In this document: in pieces, positions 41,376 through 49,677 of the stretch
How positions within the stretch are numbered: the stretch's first letter is position 1
How the letters are laid out: each line of letters begins with the position of its first letter
DNA from: Myxococcota bacterium
GTDB lineage: Bacteria > Myxococcota_A > UBA9160 > UBA6930
Length of the DNA stretch: 64,000 nucleotides
Direction: 5' to 3'
Assembly (NCBI GenBank): GCA_028285625.1
Contig: JANQOX010000022.1
Span: 186,001-250,000 of the forward strand
Position numbers and translations under genes: made by a program
The notes under the pieces: model-generated
What the model was told of the DNA's origin: nothing
The model's input: only the letters and a program-made list of their open reading frames with translations
Database searches by the model: none

Positions 41376-43175
41376 GTGGCGCTCGATGGACTGAAGCAAC
41401 TGTTTCGAATGGTGCGGCTGGGACTGCCGCTAGCGCGGGTCAAGCCGAGCGACGCGCGCACCGTGGCCGACCTCGTCGAGGAGAAGGCCGAGGCCCGCGC
41501 CGACCACCCCTTCGTCCTGTTCGAAGGGCGGACGGTGAGCTACCGCGAGTTCAACGCGACCGCGAATCGCGTGGCGCATCACGCCGAGAGCCTGGGACTG
41601 ATGCCGGGCGACGTGGTCGCGCTGCTGATGGAGAACCGGCCCGAGTACCTGGCGACCTGGGCGGGCTTTTCCAAGGTCGGCGTCACCACCGCGCTGATCA
41701 ACACGAACCTCTCGGGACCCACGCTCGCCCACGCGCTCGACGCGGCAGACACCCGCCGCATCATCGTGGGAGCCGAATGTCTCGAGGCCTGGCAGAGCCT
41801 CGACCCGGAGCTTCGCGACAACCTCGATACGTGGGTCTGGCGGGACCCCGCGACCACGACCGGGACACTCACCGAAGGCGTAGGCGACCTCGACACCGCC
41901 CTGGCGGGCCAGCCGACCACCAATCCCGACCCGGTCGCGCGCGCGGAGGTGCGCTTCGGCGACACCCACGTGCTGATCTACACATCCGGGACCACCGGCC
42001 TGCCCAAGGCCGCCAAGATGAGCCACCTGCGCTTCACCACCACGGGGGTCGGCGCGCGCATCGCCGGGTTCGACGCCGATGACGTGATGTACTGCGCCCT
42101 GCCGCTCTACCACAGTGCCGGCGGCGCCATGGCCACCATGTGCGCTTTGCACGCGGGCGGGACGCTCGCCTTGCGCCGGCGGTTCTCGGCGAGCGCCTTC
42201 TGGGACGACGTGCGCAAGTACGACGCCACGGTGTTCCAGTACATCGGCGAGTTCTGTCGCTACCTGCTCAACCAACCGGCGCGACCGGACGACGGCGACC
42301 ACCGGCTGCGCTTCTGCATCGGCAACGGCCTGCGTCCCGACATCTGGCCGGAGTTCCAGAAACGCTTCCGCATCCCGCGGATCGTCGAGTTCTACGGCGC
42401 GACCGAGGGCAACGTGGCCCTGGTCAACTACGAGGGCAAGGTCGGCTCGGTGGGCAAGCGACCTCCGGTGATCATCCCGGCGCCCAAGATCGTGCGCTTC
42501 GACGTCGACCGCGAAGAGCACATCCGCGGCGAGGACGGACTCTGTCAGGAGTGCGGGCCGGACGAGCCCGGCGAACTCGTGGCCGAGATTCCGGCGCGTT
42601 CGGACACCGCGGCGGGCCGCTTCGAGGGCTACACCTCGAAGGAGGCGACGGACAAGAAGATCCTCCGCAACGTGGCTGCCGAGGGCGACGCCTGGTTCCG
42701 AACGGGCGACCTGCTGCGCATGGATGCGGACGGCTACTACTACTTCGTCGACCGGATCGGAGACACCTTCCGCTGGAAGGGCGAGAACGTCTCGACCCAG
42801 GAGGTCGCGGAGGCCCTCGCGCCCTTCCCCGGGATCGCCATGTGCAACGTCTATGGCGTCGAACTGGGCGCGGACGGCCGAGCGGGCATGGCGGCGCTGC
42901 TGCTCGACGACCCGGACGCGTTCGACCCGGCGGCGCTGCACGGTCACGTCACGCGTGCCCTGCCGGCCTATGCGCGGCCGGTCTTCGTGCGCCTGCAGCG
43001 CGACCTCGAGGTCACCGGGACGCTGAAACTCCGCAAGGTCGAACTCCAGCGCGAGGGCTACGACCTCGACGCGGTGAGCGACGCGCTCTACGTGCGCGAC
43101 GACGGGGCGGGACGCTACGTGCCGCTCACCCGCGAGCTGCTCTCGGCCCTGGAGGCGGGGACCCTTCGGGTCTAG
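41376..43175 (+). CDS. FATP-type long-chain acyl-CoA ligase
   Basis: A 599-residue adenylate-forming enzyme. The ATP loop YTSGTTGLPKAAKMSH, the motif FYGATEGNVALVNYEG and the C-terminal RTGDLLRMDADGYYYFVDRI with the catalytic lysine in TLKLRKVELQREGYD are all present. The GNVA/NYEGK version and the N-terminal DHPFVLFEGRTVSYREFNA fit the FATP/FadD6 very-long-chain group. It would activate fatty acids with CoA at the membrane for lipid synthesis or breakdown. The GTG at 41376 has GGGAGGAG six bases before it. The 3' end overlaps the convergent phosphatase gene by four bases. Confidence 0.9.
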   Translation: MALDGLKQLFRMVRLGLPLARVKPSDARTVADLVEEKAEARADHPFVLFEGRTVSYREFNATANRVAHHAESLGLMPGDVVALLMENRPEYLATWAGFSKVGVTTALINTNLSGPTLAHALDAADTRRIIVGAECLEAWQSLDPELRDNLDTWVWRDPATTTGTLTEGVGDLDTALAGQPTTNPDPVARAEVRFGDTHVLIYTSGTTGLPKAAKMSHLRFTTTGVGARIAGFDADDVMYCALPLYHSAGGAMATMCALHAGGTLALRRRFSASAFWDDVRKYDATVFQYIGEFCRYLLNQPARPDDGDHRLRFCIGNGLRPDIWPEFQKRFRIPRIVEFYGATEGNVALVNYEGKVGSVGKRPPVIIPAPKIVRFDVDREEHIRGEDGLCQECGPDEPGELVAEIPARSDTAAGRFEGYTSKEATDKKILRNVAAEGDAWFRTGDLLRMDADGYYYFVDRIGDTFRWKGENVSTQEVAEALAPFPGIAMCNVYGVELGADGRAGMAALLLDDPDAFDPAALHGHVTRALPAYARPVFVRLQRDLEVTGTLKLRKVELQREGYDLDAVSDALYVRDDGAGRYVPLTRELLSALEAGTLRV

Positions 43176-43786
43176 GCCTTCGCCGCTTCGCCGGCACGAC
43201 TCTCACGCAGATGCGCCGTCTCGTTCAAGGCATGGACGCTGCGGTGGCCGGACGAAGCCGCCAGGAAGCGGCTCACGCTGGTGTAGCCGGGCTCGAAGAA
43301 GAGCGGCTCGGCGATCCCGAGCACGTGCCCAGCGAAGGCGTTGATCACGCCGGCGTGCGCCACGACCAGGATCCGCTGGCCCGGGTGCCCTGCGATCAGC
43401 CGGTCGAGCGAGGCGACCACCTCGCGCCGGAAGGCGTGGATGTCGATCTCGGCATAGAGCCCTCCGGAGACCGCCGCGCGCCACGCCTCCGGATCTTCGG
43501 CCTTGAGCTCTTCCATGGGAACGTAGGCCGAGGAGGCTGCGTCGTACTCGGCCACGCCCGGCTCGGCGATGGCATTCAGACCGAGCGTCTCTGCGAGCGG
43601 TGCGGCGGTCTCTGCGGCCCGGCGCAGGGGGCTGGTGTAGAGCGCATCGAAACGCTCCCCCGCGAGCCAGCCGGCCAGGCGCTCCGCCTGCGCCCTGCCC
43701 ACGCTCGAGAGCTGTGGGTCGGCCGGCGCACCGTCGACGCGCTCGACGCGCTCGGGCAAGGCGTGGCGAACCAGGGCAACCTCCAC
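43172..43786 (-). CDS. Histidine phosphatase family protein
   Basis: A 204-residue protein of the phosphoglycerate mutase-like phosphatase superfamily. The catalytic RH motif is LVRHALPERV at the N-terminus (normally RHG; Ala replaces Gly), followed by LSSVGRAQAERL and LYTSPLRRAAETAAPLAE. The second catalytic His is in LVVAHAGVINAF, close to the C-terminal third. It hydrolyses a phosphate ester, substrate unknown. The GTG at 43786 has GGGAGGGATGCA before it and begins right at the fold; the longer frame upstream is shadow. It is divergent from the SRPBCC gene by 173 bases. Confidence 0.85.
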   Translation of the reverse strand: MEVALVRHALPERVERVDGAPADPQLSSVGRAQAERLAGWLAGERFDALYTSPLRRAAETAAPLAETLGLNAIAEPGVAEYDAASSAYVPMEELKAEDPEAWRAAVSGGLYAEIDIHAFRREVVASLDRLIAGHPGQRILVVAHAGVINAFAGHVLGIAEPLFFEPGYTSVSRFLAASSGHRSVHALNETAHLRESRAGEAAKA

Positions 43787-43959
43787 TGCATCCCTCCCCG
43801 CCGCCCGCTGCGATCGGCGACCCGTCTCGTCGCTACCTGCGAAGGTGCCGGCAGCGCCGTCTCCGCGACCCTTGTGCGCGGCGACGGGGGCACGGTAGCG
43901 AACCGGTACGCGCCACCGTGGTAGGCTCGCGCAGCGCGGCCGGGCCCGCGCGCCATCGC

Positions 43960-44616
43960 ATGATCCGCCCCCTCTTCGTCCTGCTGCTGGCCGGCTGGTG
44001 GCTCGTCCACGCAGCCGCGGTCTGGGCCGAGACCGGCGTAGGCGCGCCGGGCGGCCCGCTGCCCGCCCGGCAGGTCCTCGCCAGCTACCCGCCGGAGATC
44101 CACCACGAGCTCTCACGTCGGGGGCTGGTCGTGCTCAACCGCTACGACCGCCACGGGCAGAGTCTCGGCGAGGGGATGCGCGCGCTCGTTCACTTCGAAA
44201 GGCCCCTGCCCGAGGTCTTCGACCTGCTGCGGGCCACCCAGCGCCAGCGCGAGTACCGGCCCGAGCTGCATCGGGTGGTGCTGCTCGAGAATGGCAACGC
44301 CTCGCGCGTGGACCGCCAGCAGATTCGAATGGCGCTGCTCACGGTGGGCTTCCACCTGCGTACGCAATGGCAACGCGAAGCGGGCCGCGTGCACTGGGCG
44401 CTCGATCCACGCTACGAACACGACGTCCAGCGTCTCGAGGGCGACTGGCAGCTGCACCCCGGAGACAGCGGCACCCTGGGGCGACTTCGCACACGGGTCG
44501 AGTTCGGGCCGGCCATCCCGCGCTGGCTGCAGTCCCAGGCCGCCAGCGCGAGCCTGCCGCGCACGCTCGACCGGCTGCGGCGCTGGGTGAACTCCGGGGG
44601 GACCTGGCGACCATGA
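43960..44616 (+). CDS. Secreted SRPBCC/START-like domain protein
   Basis: A 218-residue protein with a signal peptide (LFVLLLAGWWLVHAAAVWA). The rest matches the layout of the SRPBCC helix-grip fold: MRALVHFERPLPEVFDLLRA, then VLLENGNASRVD with a long strand set, and the final long helix RTLDRLRRWVN. Such proteins bind hydrophobic ligands or act as cyclases; no catalytic residues can be named. The ATG at 43960 is the first that gives a signal peptide. The stop overlaps the next gene's ATG (ATGA), so the pair is co-translated. Confidence 0.65.
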   Translation: MIRPLFVLLLAGWWLVHAAAVWAETGVGAPGGPLPARQVLASYPPEIHHELSRRGLVVLNRYDRHGQSLGEGMRALVHFERPLPEVFDLLRATQRQREYRPELHRVVLLENGNASRVDRQQIRMALLTVGFHLRTQWQREAGRVHWALDPRYEHDVQRLEGDWQLHPGDSGTLGRLRTRVEFGPAIPRWLQSQAASASLPRTLDRLRRWVNSGGTWRP

Positions 44617-45155
44617 ACGAGCATGCCCGCACGTCCTTTGCGCGCCGGGTCCTGGGCGCGGCCTTGCTCGACCGTGACGTCTACGAGGAGGTCGAGGCGG
44701 ATCGCACGGCCTTGGGCCAGGCTGCCCTGGTGGTCACGGCCTCGGCGGTCGCGGCCGGGGTCGGCAGCTTCGCCAATGGCGGCGTGTGGGGCCTCGTCGC
44801 CGGCACCGTTGCGGCGTGGCTCGGTTGGATCGTGTGGGCGTACGTGACTTCGTTCATCGGCGTGCGCCTGCTGCCGGGCCCCGACACCCAGTCCGACGCG
44901 GGGGAGCTGCTGCGCACGCTCGGCTTCAGCGCCGCACCGGGGCTGCTCCGCGTAGCCGGCGTGGTACCCGAGTGGGCCCCGTGGGTCTACTACGGCTGCG
45001 CGCTGTGGATGCTCACGACCATGGTGGTGGCCGTCCGCCAGGCACTCGACTACCAGACCACCGGGCGCGCGCTGCTGGTCTGCGCCGTGGGGTTTCCGGT
45101 CTACCTGGCGTTTCTCGTGGTCTCGCTGCTGCTGACGGGGCCCTGGCCGATCTAG
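44613..45155 (+). CDS. Yip1-like integral membrane protein
   Basis: A 180-residue protein with about five helices (33-52, 56-78, 95-112, 118-138 and 150-175). The pattern DVYEEVEADRTALGQAALVV then a Leu/Gly-rich helix set recalls YIP1-family membrane proteins found in many bacteria. The cytosolic N-terminus is about 25 residues. Function unknown. Its ATG overlaps the stop of the SRPBCC gene, so a joint role in the envelope is likely; it is convergent with the minus-strand gene that starts at 45614, with six bases between the ends. Confidence 0.6.
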   Translation: MNEHARTSFARRVLGAALLDRDVYEEVEADRTALGQAALVVTASAVAAGVGSFANGGVWGLVAGTVAAWLGWIVWAYVTSFIGVRLLPGPDTQSDAGELLRTLGFSAAPGLLRVAGVVPEWAPWVYYGCALWMLTTMVVAVRQALDYQTTGRALLVCAVGFPVYLAFLVVSLLLTGPWPI

Positions 45156-45161
45156 CGGTGC

Positions 45162-45614
45162 TCATGGCGAGTCGCGGGCAACGGGCTCGCCGGCGCTGTA
45201 GGCGAACGTCTCCTTCTCGGAGGCGATGCGTCCATCGCGCGGATCGAGGGTCAGGCGCTGTACCACCACCATGGCGTGCTCGAGTTCGGGGTGGTCGGCG
45301 TGGACGACGCGTAGGGCCTCGTCCGGATCGACCAGGCGCCCGAATGCGCTGCGCCGCATGCGGAACCGCTCGAAGGCGTCACGCGCCTCTGGCGAGAGGC
45401 CCGCCGGGTCGACGGGCCGGAACCCCGCCGACGTGACCTGGAACAACCCGGGGATCGACGACACGTAGGTCACGTACATCGCGAAGCCGCCGAACTTCCA
45501 GGGATTGATCTGGTAGCGCGCCACCAGCAGACGGTGCGCCAGGGGCCACAGGGCCACGAAGACCACGATCGCGGCGAGTAGCCCGGTTCGGAAGCGCGTG
45601 GAGGCGGGGGGCAC
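45162..45614 (-). CDS. Membrane-anchored protein downstream of an HTTM-like gene
   Basis: A 150-residue protein with one N-terminal helix (about residues 9-25, AAIVVFVALWPLAHRL) and an extracytoplasmic domain of 120 residues. No named family was recognised. The GTG at 45614 overlaps the stop of the upstream HTTM-like gene by one base, so they form a coupled pair. The larger open frame on this strand is in the same phase as shadow sequence of the upstream gene. Confidence 0.6.
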   Translation of the reverse strand: MPPASTRFRTGLLAAIVVFVALWPLAHRLLVARYQINPWKFGGFAMYVTYVSSIPGLFQVTSAGFRPVDPAGLSPEARDAFERFRMRRSAFGRLVDPDEALRVVHADHPELEHAMVVVQRLTLDPRDGRIASEKETFAYSAGEPVARDSP

Positions 45615-46567
45615 TAGAGCAGGTTCCACGCCACGGGATCGCCGGGCAGCAAGCCGGCGGCTGCCAGCAAAGCCCAGGCAAAGACCACCGCGACCGCCGG
45701 CAGCAACCAGGCGTTGGGTCGGCCGGGAAGGAACAACAGCAGCAGGTTCACGAACAACAGGCCGAAGGCGACCTCGCGCGCGTTCGCCTGGATGCCCACG
45801 ATCAGCGCCAGCCCCGCCACCGCCGCGACCCAGCGGGTGCGGGCCACCAGCAGCAGGACGGGCAGAATCATCTCGGCGATCCAGACGACATTCGAAGCCA
45901 GGAGAAAGATCGGCGCCGTGCTGCCCGTGACGCGGTAGGGACCGGCACCGGTGATCTTTCGGTCGTAGCTCGCAAGACGAGCGAGCTCGTCCGCCGGCAG
46001 GAGCCACGCGAAGGCGCTCCCGAACCGGTCGTCGATCCCGACCATGAACGCCAGGAAGTCGCCCTGGAACCAGGTCCCGTAGAGCACCTTCTGAAGCCCC
46101 GTGTGGAACAGCACGGTGGCCGTCACCAGGCGAAGCGCGGACAGCGCGGCGGCCTCGTCGGCCCCCCGCGAATCGCGGCGACACACGGCGAGCACCGCCA
46201 GGCAGATGAACTCGAGGTAGAGGTGGTTCGCGGTCCCGGGGAACCGCCAGATCACTTGGGCGAGCACGACGAGCAGCGCCGCCCACACGGCCGGCACCGC
46301 GAAGCGGTCGCGCGCTCCGAACGCTGCGGCCAGGCTGGCAACGATCGCTCCCGCCACGAGTGCCACCTGGACATCGGGTTCGAGGGGTACCCAGAGCCAG
46401 CTGCGACCCGCGGTGTATACGAGCAGGAAGCGGCGGAAGTCGGCGATGCGAATGGGGGCCGTCGCGGCGTCGCCATCGCCCGCGAGCGACAGGACGCCCT
46501 GCGCAAACGAGGATCGCGTCGGGCTCGCCACGGCGGGGAGGTAGCGCAGGCGGAGCGCGGCCCCCAA
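45614..46567 (-). CDS. HTTM-like multi-pass membrane protein (start uncertain)
   Basis: A 317-residue integral membrane protein, if it begins at the TTG at 46567. About eight helices are predicted. The pattern FRRFLLVYTAGRSWLW, then helices and FHTGLQKVLYGTWFQGDFLA, recalls HTTM-domain membrane proteins (the class of vitamin K-dependent carboxylase relatives). The similarity is by eye only. The start could also be the GTG at 46531; neither has a convincing ribosome site. The frame stays open 65 more codons upstream, where a 33-base direct repeat encodes an in-frame DDPDGS-type repeat, so a longer N-terminus is not excluded. Its stop overlaps the next gene's GTG by one base. Confidence 0.55.
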   Translation of the reverse strand: MGAALRLRYLPAVASPTRSSFAQGVLSLAGDGDAATAPIRIADFRRFLLVYTAGRSWLWVPLEPDVQVALVAGAIVASLAAAFGARDRFAVPAVWAALLVVLAQVIWRFPGTANHLYLEFICLAVLAVCRRDSRGADEAAALSALRLVTATVLFHTGLQKVLYGTWFQGDFLAFMVGIDDRFGSAFAWLLPADELARLASYDRKITGAGPYRVTGSTAPIFLLASNVVWIAEMILPVLLLVARTRWVAAVAGLALIVGIQANAREVAFGLLFVNLLLLFLPGRPNAWLLPAVAVVFAWALLAAAGLLPGDPVAWNLL

Positions 46568-46622
46568 AGACCCATCCGGGTCGTCGAGGCGCGTACCCCA
46601 AGACCCGTCCGGGTCGTCGAGG
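46567..46622. repeat. Two 23-base direct repeats, period 33
   Basis: Copies at 46567-46589 and 46600-46622 match at 22 of 23 bases. They lie between the FHA gene and the start of the HTTM-like gene. The period is a multiple of three, and on the minus strand both copies read LDDPDGS in the frame of the HTTM-like gene. Confidence 0.7.
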
Positions 46623-46643
46623 GATGGCGCAGGCGGACCCGCG

Positions 46644-47561
46644 CTACATGGCGGCGAGGATCTCGCTCCGCTTCGCCTGGAACTCGGCGTCGGTGATGAG
46701 ACCCTCCTCGTGCAGCACCTTGAGTCGCCGCATCCGCTCCATCGGGTCTCCGCCGGTCGCACCGGCCGGGTCGGCAGCGGCTGCCGGCGGCGCCGATGCG
46801 GCGCCCGCTACGGGCGCCGTGGGCCGGGCGGCCGGCGGCGCAGCCGGGCGTGACGGTGCCGGAACCGGCGGGGCCGGGGCCACCGGATCCACCAGGTCCA
46901 GGTCCGGACCCGCGCCGAGGTCGAGCGCATCCCCGCCGGGCGCGTCCACCAGGTCGAGCGCCGGGGCACCCGGTGCGGCCGGGGCCGAGACGTCCACCAG
47001 ATCGAGCTCTAGGTCGGCAGGCGAATCCAGTTCGCCAAAGCCATCGTCGAGCACCCGCACCTGATAGGCGTCCTGGGCCGACTCTCCGCCCACGAAGGCT
47101 TGCTCACCGCTGCCGCGCTCGGGTTCGACCACGAAGTCGTCGGCCGGTGCCATTTCGACCATGCCGAGCATCGTGGCACCGGCATCCACGTTGGAGGGCA
47201 TCATGCCGACGGTCTTCAGTTGAGAAGCGAAGGCCAGCTTGTGACCGAGCTTCGCGGGGTGCTCGTCCGTCACGTGAAGCTCCATCTGGAGCTTTCCGAT
47301 CGTCACGACGTCGCCGGACTGGAGGACCCGCTTCGGGCGGACCGCCTCGCCGTTGACGAACGTCCCGTTGCCGGTGCGGTAGTCGCCGATCTCGAGCCGT
47401 GCGCCCTCCTTCATGAGCAGCGCGTGCTTGCGAGACGTCTCCTCGTCGTCGAGCGTCAGGTCGTTCTCGGGCGCGCGGCCGATCGAGACGGTTCGCGTGT
47501 CCCAGACCAGGACCTGGTCGGGCTTGCCGGGCTCGCGCATCACGAAGAAGACGTGGGACAT
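46644..47561 (-). CDS. FHA domain protein with C-terminal SHOCT domain
   Basis: A 305-residue cytosolic protein. The FHA fold occupies residues 14-90 with TVSIGRAPENDLTLDDEETS and KHALL, followed by GNGTFVNGEAV, the loop that binds phosphothreonine. A long acidic middle with repeated LDLVD units leads to an Ala/Pro-rich linker. The last 35 residues (MERMRRLKVLHEEGLITDAE...) match the SHOCT short C-terminal domain. FHA domains read out Ser/Thr kinase signals, so the two Hanks kinases here may be upstream partners (inference). The ATG at 47561 was chosen because it opens the FHA domain; the longer frame upstream is shadow. Confidence 0.85.
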   Translation of the reverse strand: MSHVFFVMREPGKPDQVLVWDTRTVSIGRAPENDLTLDDEETSRKHALLMKEGARLEIGDYRTGNGTFVNGEAVRPKRVLQSGDVVTIGKLQMELHVTDEHPAKLGHKLAFASQLKTVGMMPSNVDAGATMLGMVEMAPADDFVVEPERGSGEQAFVGGESAQDAYQVRVLDDGFGELDSPADLELDLVDVSAPAAPGAPALDLVDAPGGDALDLGAGPDLDLVDPVAPAPPVPAPSRPAAPPAARPTAPVAGAASAPPAAAADPAGATGGDPMERMRRLKVLHEEGLITDAEFQAKRSEILAAM

Positions 47562-47632
47562 GTCCGAACTCCATCGGGTGCGCGACGCCAGGGTCGCCAC
47601 CCGTCCTGGGAATCTCGATGCAGGTGGAACCC

Positions 47633-49351
47633 TCACCGGCGGGCCCCGCGAGTCGGCCGCGGCGCCGCGCGTCGGGCCACGCCGGCACAGGCCACGCGTT
47701 CGACGCTGACGCCATCGTCGATCCGTACCCAGCATCCCCCGGCCACCCGGGCCAGGGCCGCCAGCGTGGAGGGCCGGCCCTCCATCGCCCGTGCCCCGCG
47801 ACGGCCCGCGGCCAAACGCGCCACCTGCGTACCTTTGGCCGTGCGCAACACCACCCGCGCCTCGCGAAGGCGCTCGTAGCGCTCGAAGAGATCGGGGAGG
47901 AAGTCGGTCACCCGCGCCGCCGCGAAATGCTGCTCGACCAGCGACCGGGCCTGCTTGCCGAACAGTCCGGCGAAGTCGGGGTAGCCGTCCGCCGGGACGT
48001 CGGAGCCGGGCACCTCCAGATCCACTTCGACCCAGTCCCGACTCGCGTCGAGTCCGACCACCCGAAGCGTCCCGGCCGCGCCGATCTGGGCGCGCAGCGT
48101 CCGCAAACCGCGCGCTTCACCCAGCGCTGCGGGCGGTGCGACCGCGGCCGGAGGCGGCGGGCCCCGACGCTGATCGAGGCCACGAGACGCGACCAGCTTC
48201 GCCCGAGCGGTGCGGTAGCTGGCCACCGGCGACGTGCTCCAGGCGACCTTGGGCGAGAGGATGGCCGCGCGTACGCGAACCCGCTCGACGGGGCCGCGCA
48301 GGGCTTCGAGAGCCGCGTCGGCGCGGGCCATGGCCTCGCGGACGGGCCGACCCTCGTGACGCTCGAACGCGTCGTCGGCTGCCGCGAGCACACCCGTCAG
48401 CGTGTCGATGCGGCGGTCGAGCCTTCCCTTGCTGGCCTCGACGCGCGCGCGGCGGTCACGCATGGCCGTGGCGGCGTCCCCTTGCTGGCTGTGCTTCGCG
48501 ACCTCGACGCGCAGGCCCTCGAGAACGCTGGGCGCGATGCGCCGGCCCCCTGCCCGCGTCCGCACATGGAGTGCGTCGAGATAGAGCATGAGATCCGGGC
48601 GCTCGGGTCGGGTGGCGGCTTCGCGCGCCATCGTGAGGAGGCGCCCCGGCGGCACCGCGCCGCCATAGAGCCGACCGTAGAGACGCAGGCGTTCGGTCGC
48701 GGCCCGGTGGCCGACCTGTTGCGCGCGCCGAAGCAACGCACGTGCGCCCTCGAAGTCCTCTGCGAGTTCGGCGGCGCGTGCGGCGAGCGCCAGCACCTCC
48801 GCCTGCTCGGGCTGCTCGCGCAGCAGCATCGCCGCGAGTCGGCGCGCCTCGTCGAGGTCGCGCACCCGGACCCGCAGCCGCAGCCCCTCGAGCCCTTCTC
48901 CGATCTGGGCCGGGCGGCCACGAAGCAGGTCACGAGCCTCGGGCCAGCGGTCCTGGAGGACCAGTGCCCGCGCGAGTACCAGTCGCGCGGGGTCGTCCTC
49001 GTCGTCTTCGAAGATCTCTCTCGCGCGTGCCTCGACCACCGGCGCGACGCGCGCGGTCTCGAGGACACCCGTCGGACGCGCCGCCCGAAGGAGGACGTCG
49101 AGCGTGGCCACGCGACTCGCCACGTCGCCCGAGGCGCGCTCGGCCCGCTGGGCCGCCAGGACCTGGGGATGCGCATCTTCCAGCTGGCGTGCCGCGTCCG
49201 GCCGCCCCCCTTCGCGATAGGCCTCACTCGCGCCGAGCAGATCGAACTGCGCCTGGGCCTGGGCGGCGCGCTCGAGCGGCGGCATCTCGGGCTCGCTGAC
49301 ACAACCGAGGCAAGCGATCGTCAGCAGGACCGGCAAGAGACGGACGGACAT
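47633..49351 (-). CDS. TPR-repeat lipoprotein of unknown function
   Basis: A 572-residue protein with a lipobox LTIACLGC (Cys at 17), then Ala/Arg-rich helical pairs typical of TPR repeats to about residue 330, where coiled-coil sequence follows (about 280-360). A C-terminal globular part begins near residue 400 and includes FAGLFGKQARSLVEQHF. It does not match a family I know. It lies 71 bases upstream of the FHA gene on the same strand, and so may be read with it. Its start is 208 bases from the divergent small ORF at 49560. Confidence 0.7.
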   Translation of the reverse strand: MSVRLLPVLLTIACLGCVSEPEMPPLERAAQAQAQFDLLGASEAYREGGRPDAARQLEDAHPQVLAAQRAERASGDVASRVATLDVLLRAARPTGVLETARVAPVVEARAREIFEDDEDDPARLVLARALVLQDRWPEARDLLRGRPAQIGEGLEGLRLRVRVRDLDEARRLAAMLLREQPEQAEVLALAARAAELAEDFEGARALLRRAQQVGHRAATERLRLYGRLYGGAVPPGRLLTMAREAATRPERPDLMLYLDALHVRTRAGGRRIAPSVLEGLRVEVAKHSQQGDAATAMRDRRARVEASKGRLDRRIDTLTGVLAAADDAFERHEGRPVREAMARADAALEALRGPVERVRVRAAILSPKVAWSTSPVASYRTARAKLVASRGLDQRRGPPPPAAVAPPAALGEARGLRTLRAQIGAAGTLRVVGLDASRDWVEVDLEVPGSDVPADGYPDFAGLFGKQARSLVEQHFAAARVTDFLPDLFERYERLREARVVLRTAKGTQVARLAAGRRGARAMEGRPSTLAALARVAGGCWVRIDDGVSVERVACAGVARRAAPRPTRGARR

Positions 49352-49559
49352 CCCCGGTTCATCGGAGCGACGAAGCGAGGCCTTGAAGCGGCGGGGCCCG
49401 GCTCCCGTCGGGCCGAGGCGCGCCCCAGACCTCGGCCCGCCGCACGCGAACGCCCCACGGGGAGCGCCTCTCCGCGTTCGAGGGGCTCCGCTCGCGACTC
49501 TCGGGACGACTCCCGGGTCCGGTAGGATCCCGGCTCACGGGCCCGATGCAGGAGCGCGC

Positions 49560-49673
49560 ATGCCCACCCCGGAAGACCTCGGCCTTGGCAGCGACCCTCT
49601 CGCCGGCATCGAGCGGCGCCTGCGCTGCCGCTACGTGGACGCGGGCACGATCGCCGGCGCGCTCATCGACTGA
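49560..49673 (+). CDS. Possible 37-residue small protein
   Basis: A short ORF beginning MPTPEDLGLGSDPLAGIERR and ending in TIAGALID. It has GCAGGAG placed five to six bases before its ATG, the best ribosome site in this 300-base stretch, and ends four bases before the next gene's ATG. It may be a real small protein or a leader peptide that couples translation. No similarity can be claimed. An in-frame extension to 49383 exists but has no support. Confidence 0.4.
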   Translation: MPTPEDLGLGSDPLAGIERRLRCRYVDAGTIAGALID

Positions 49674-49677
49674 GCCC

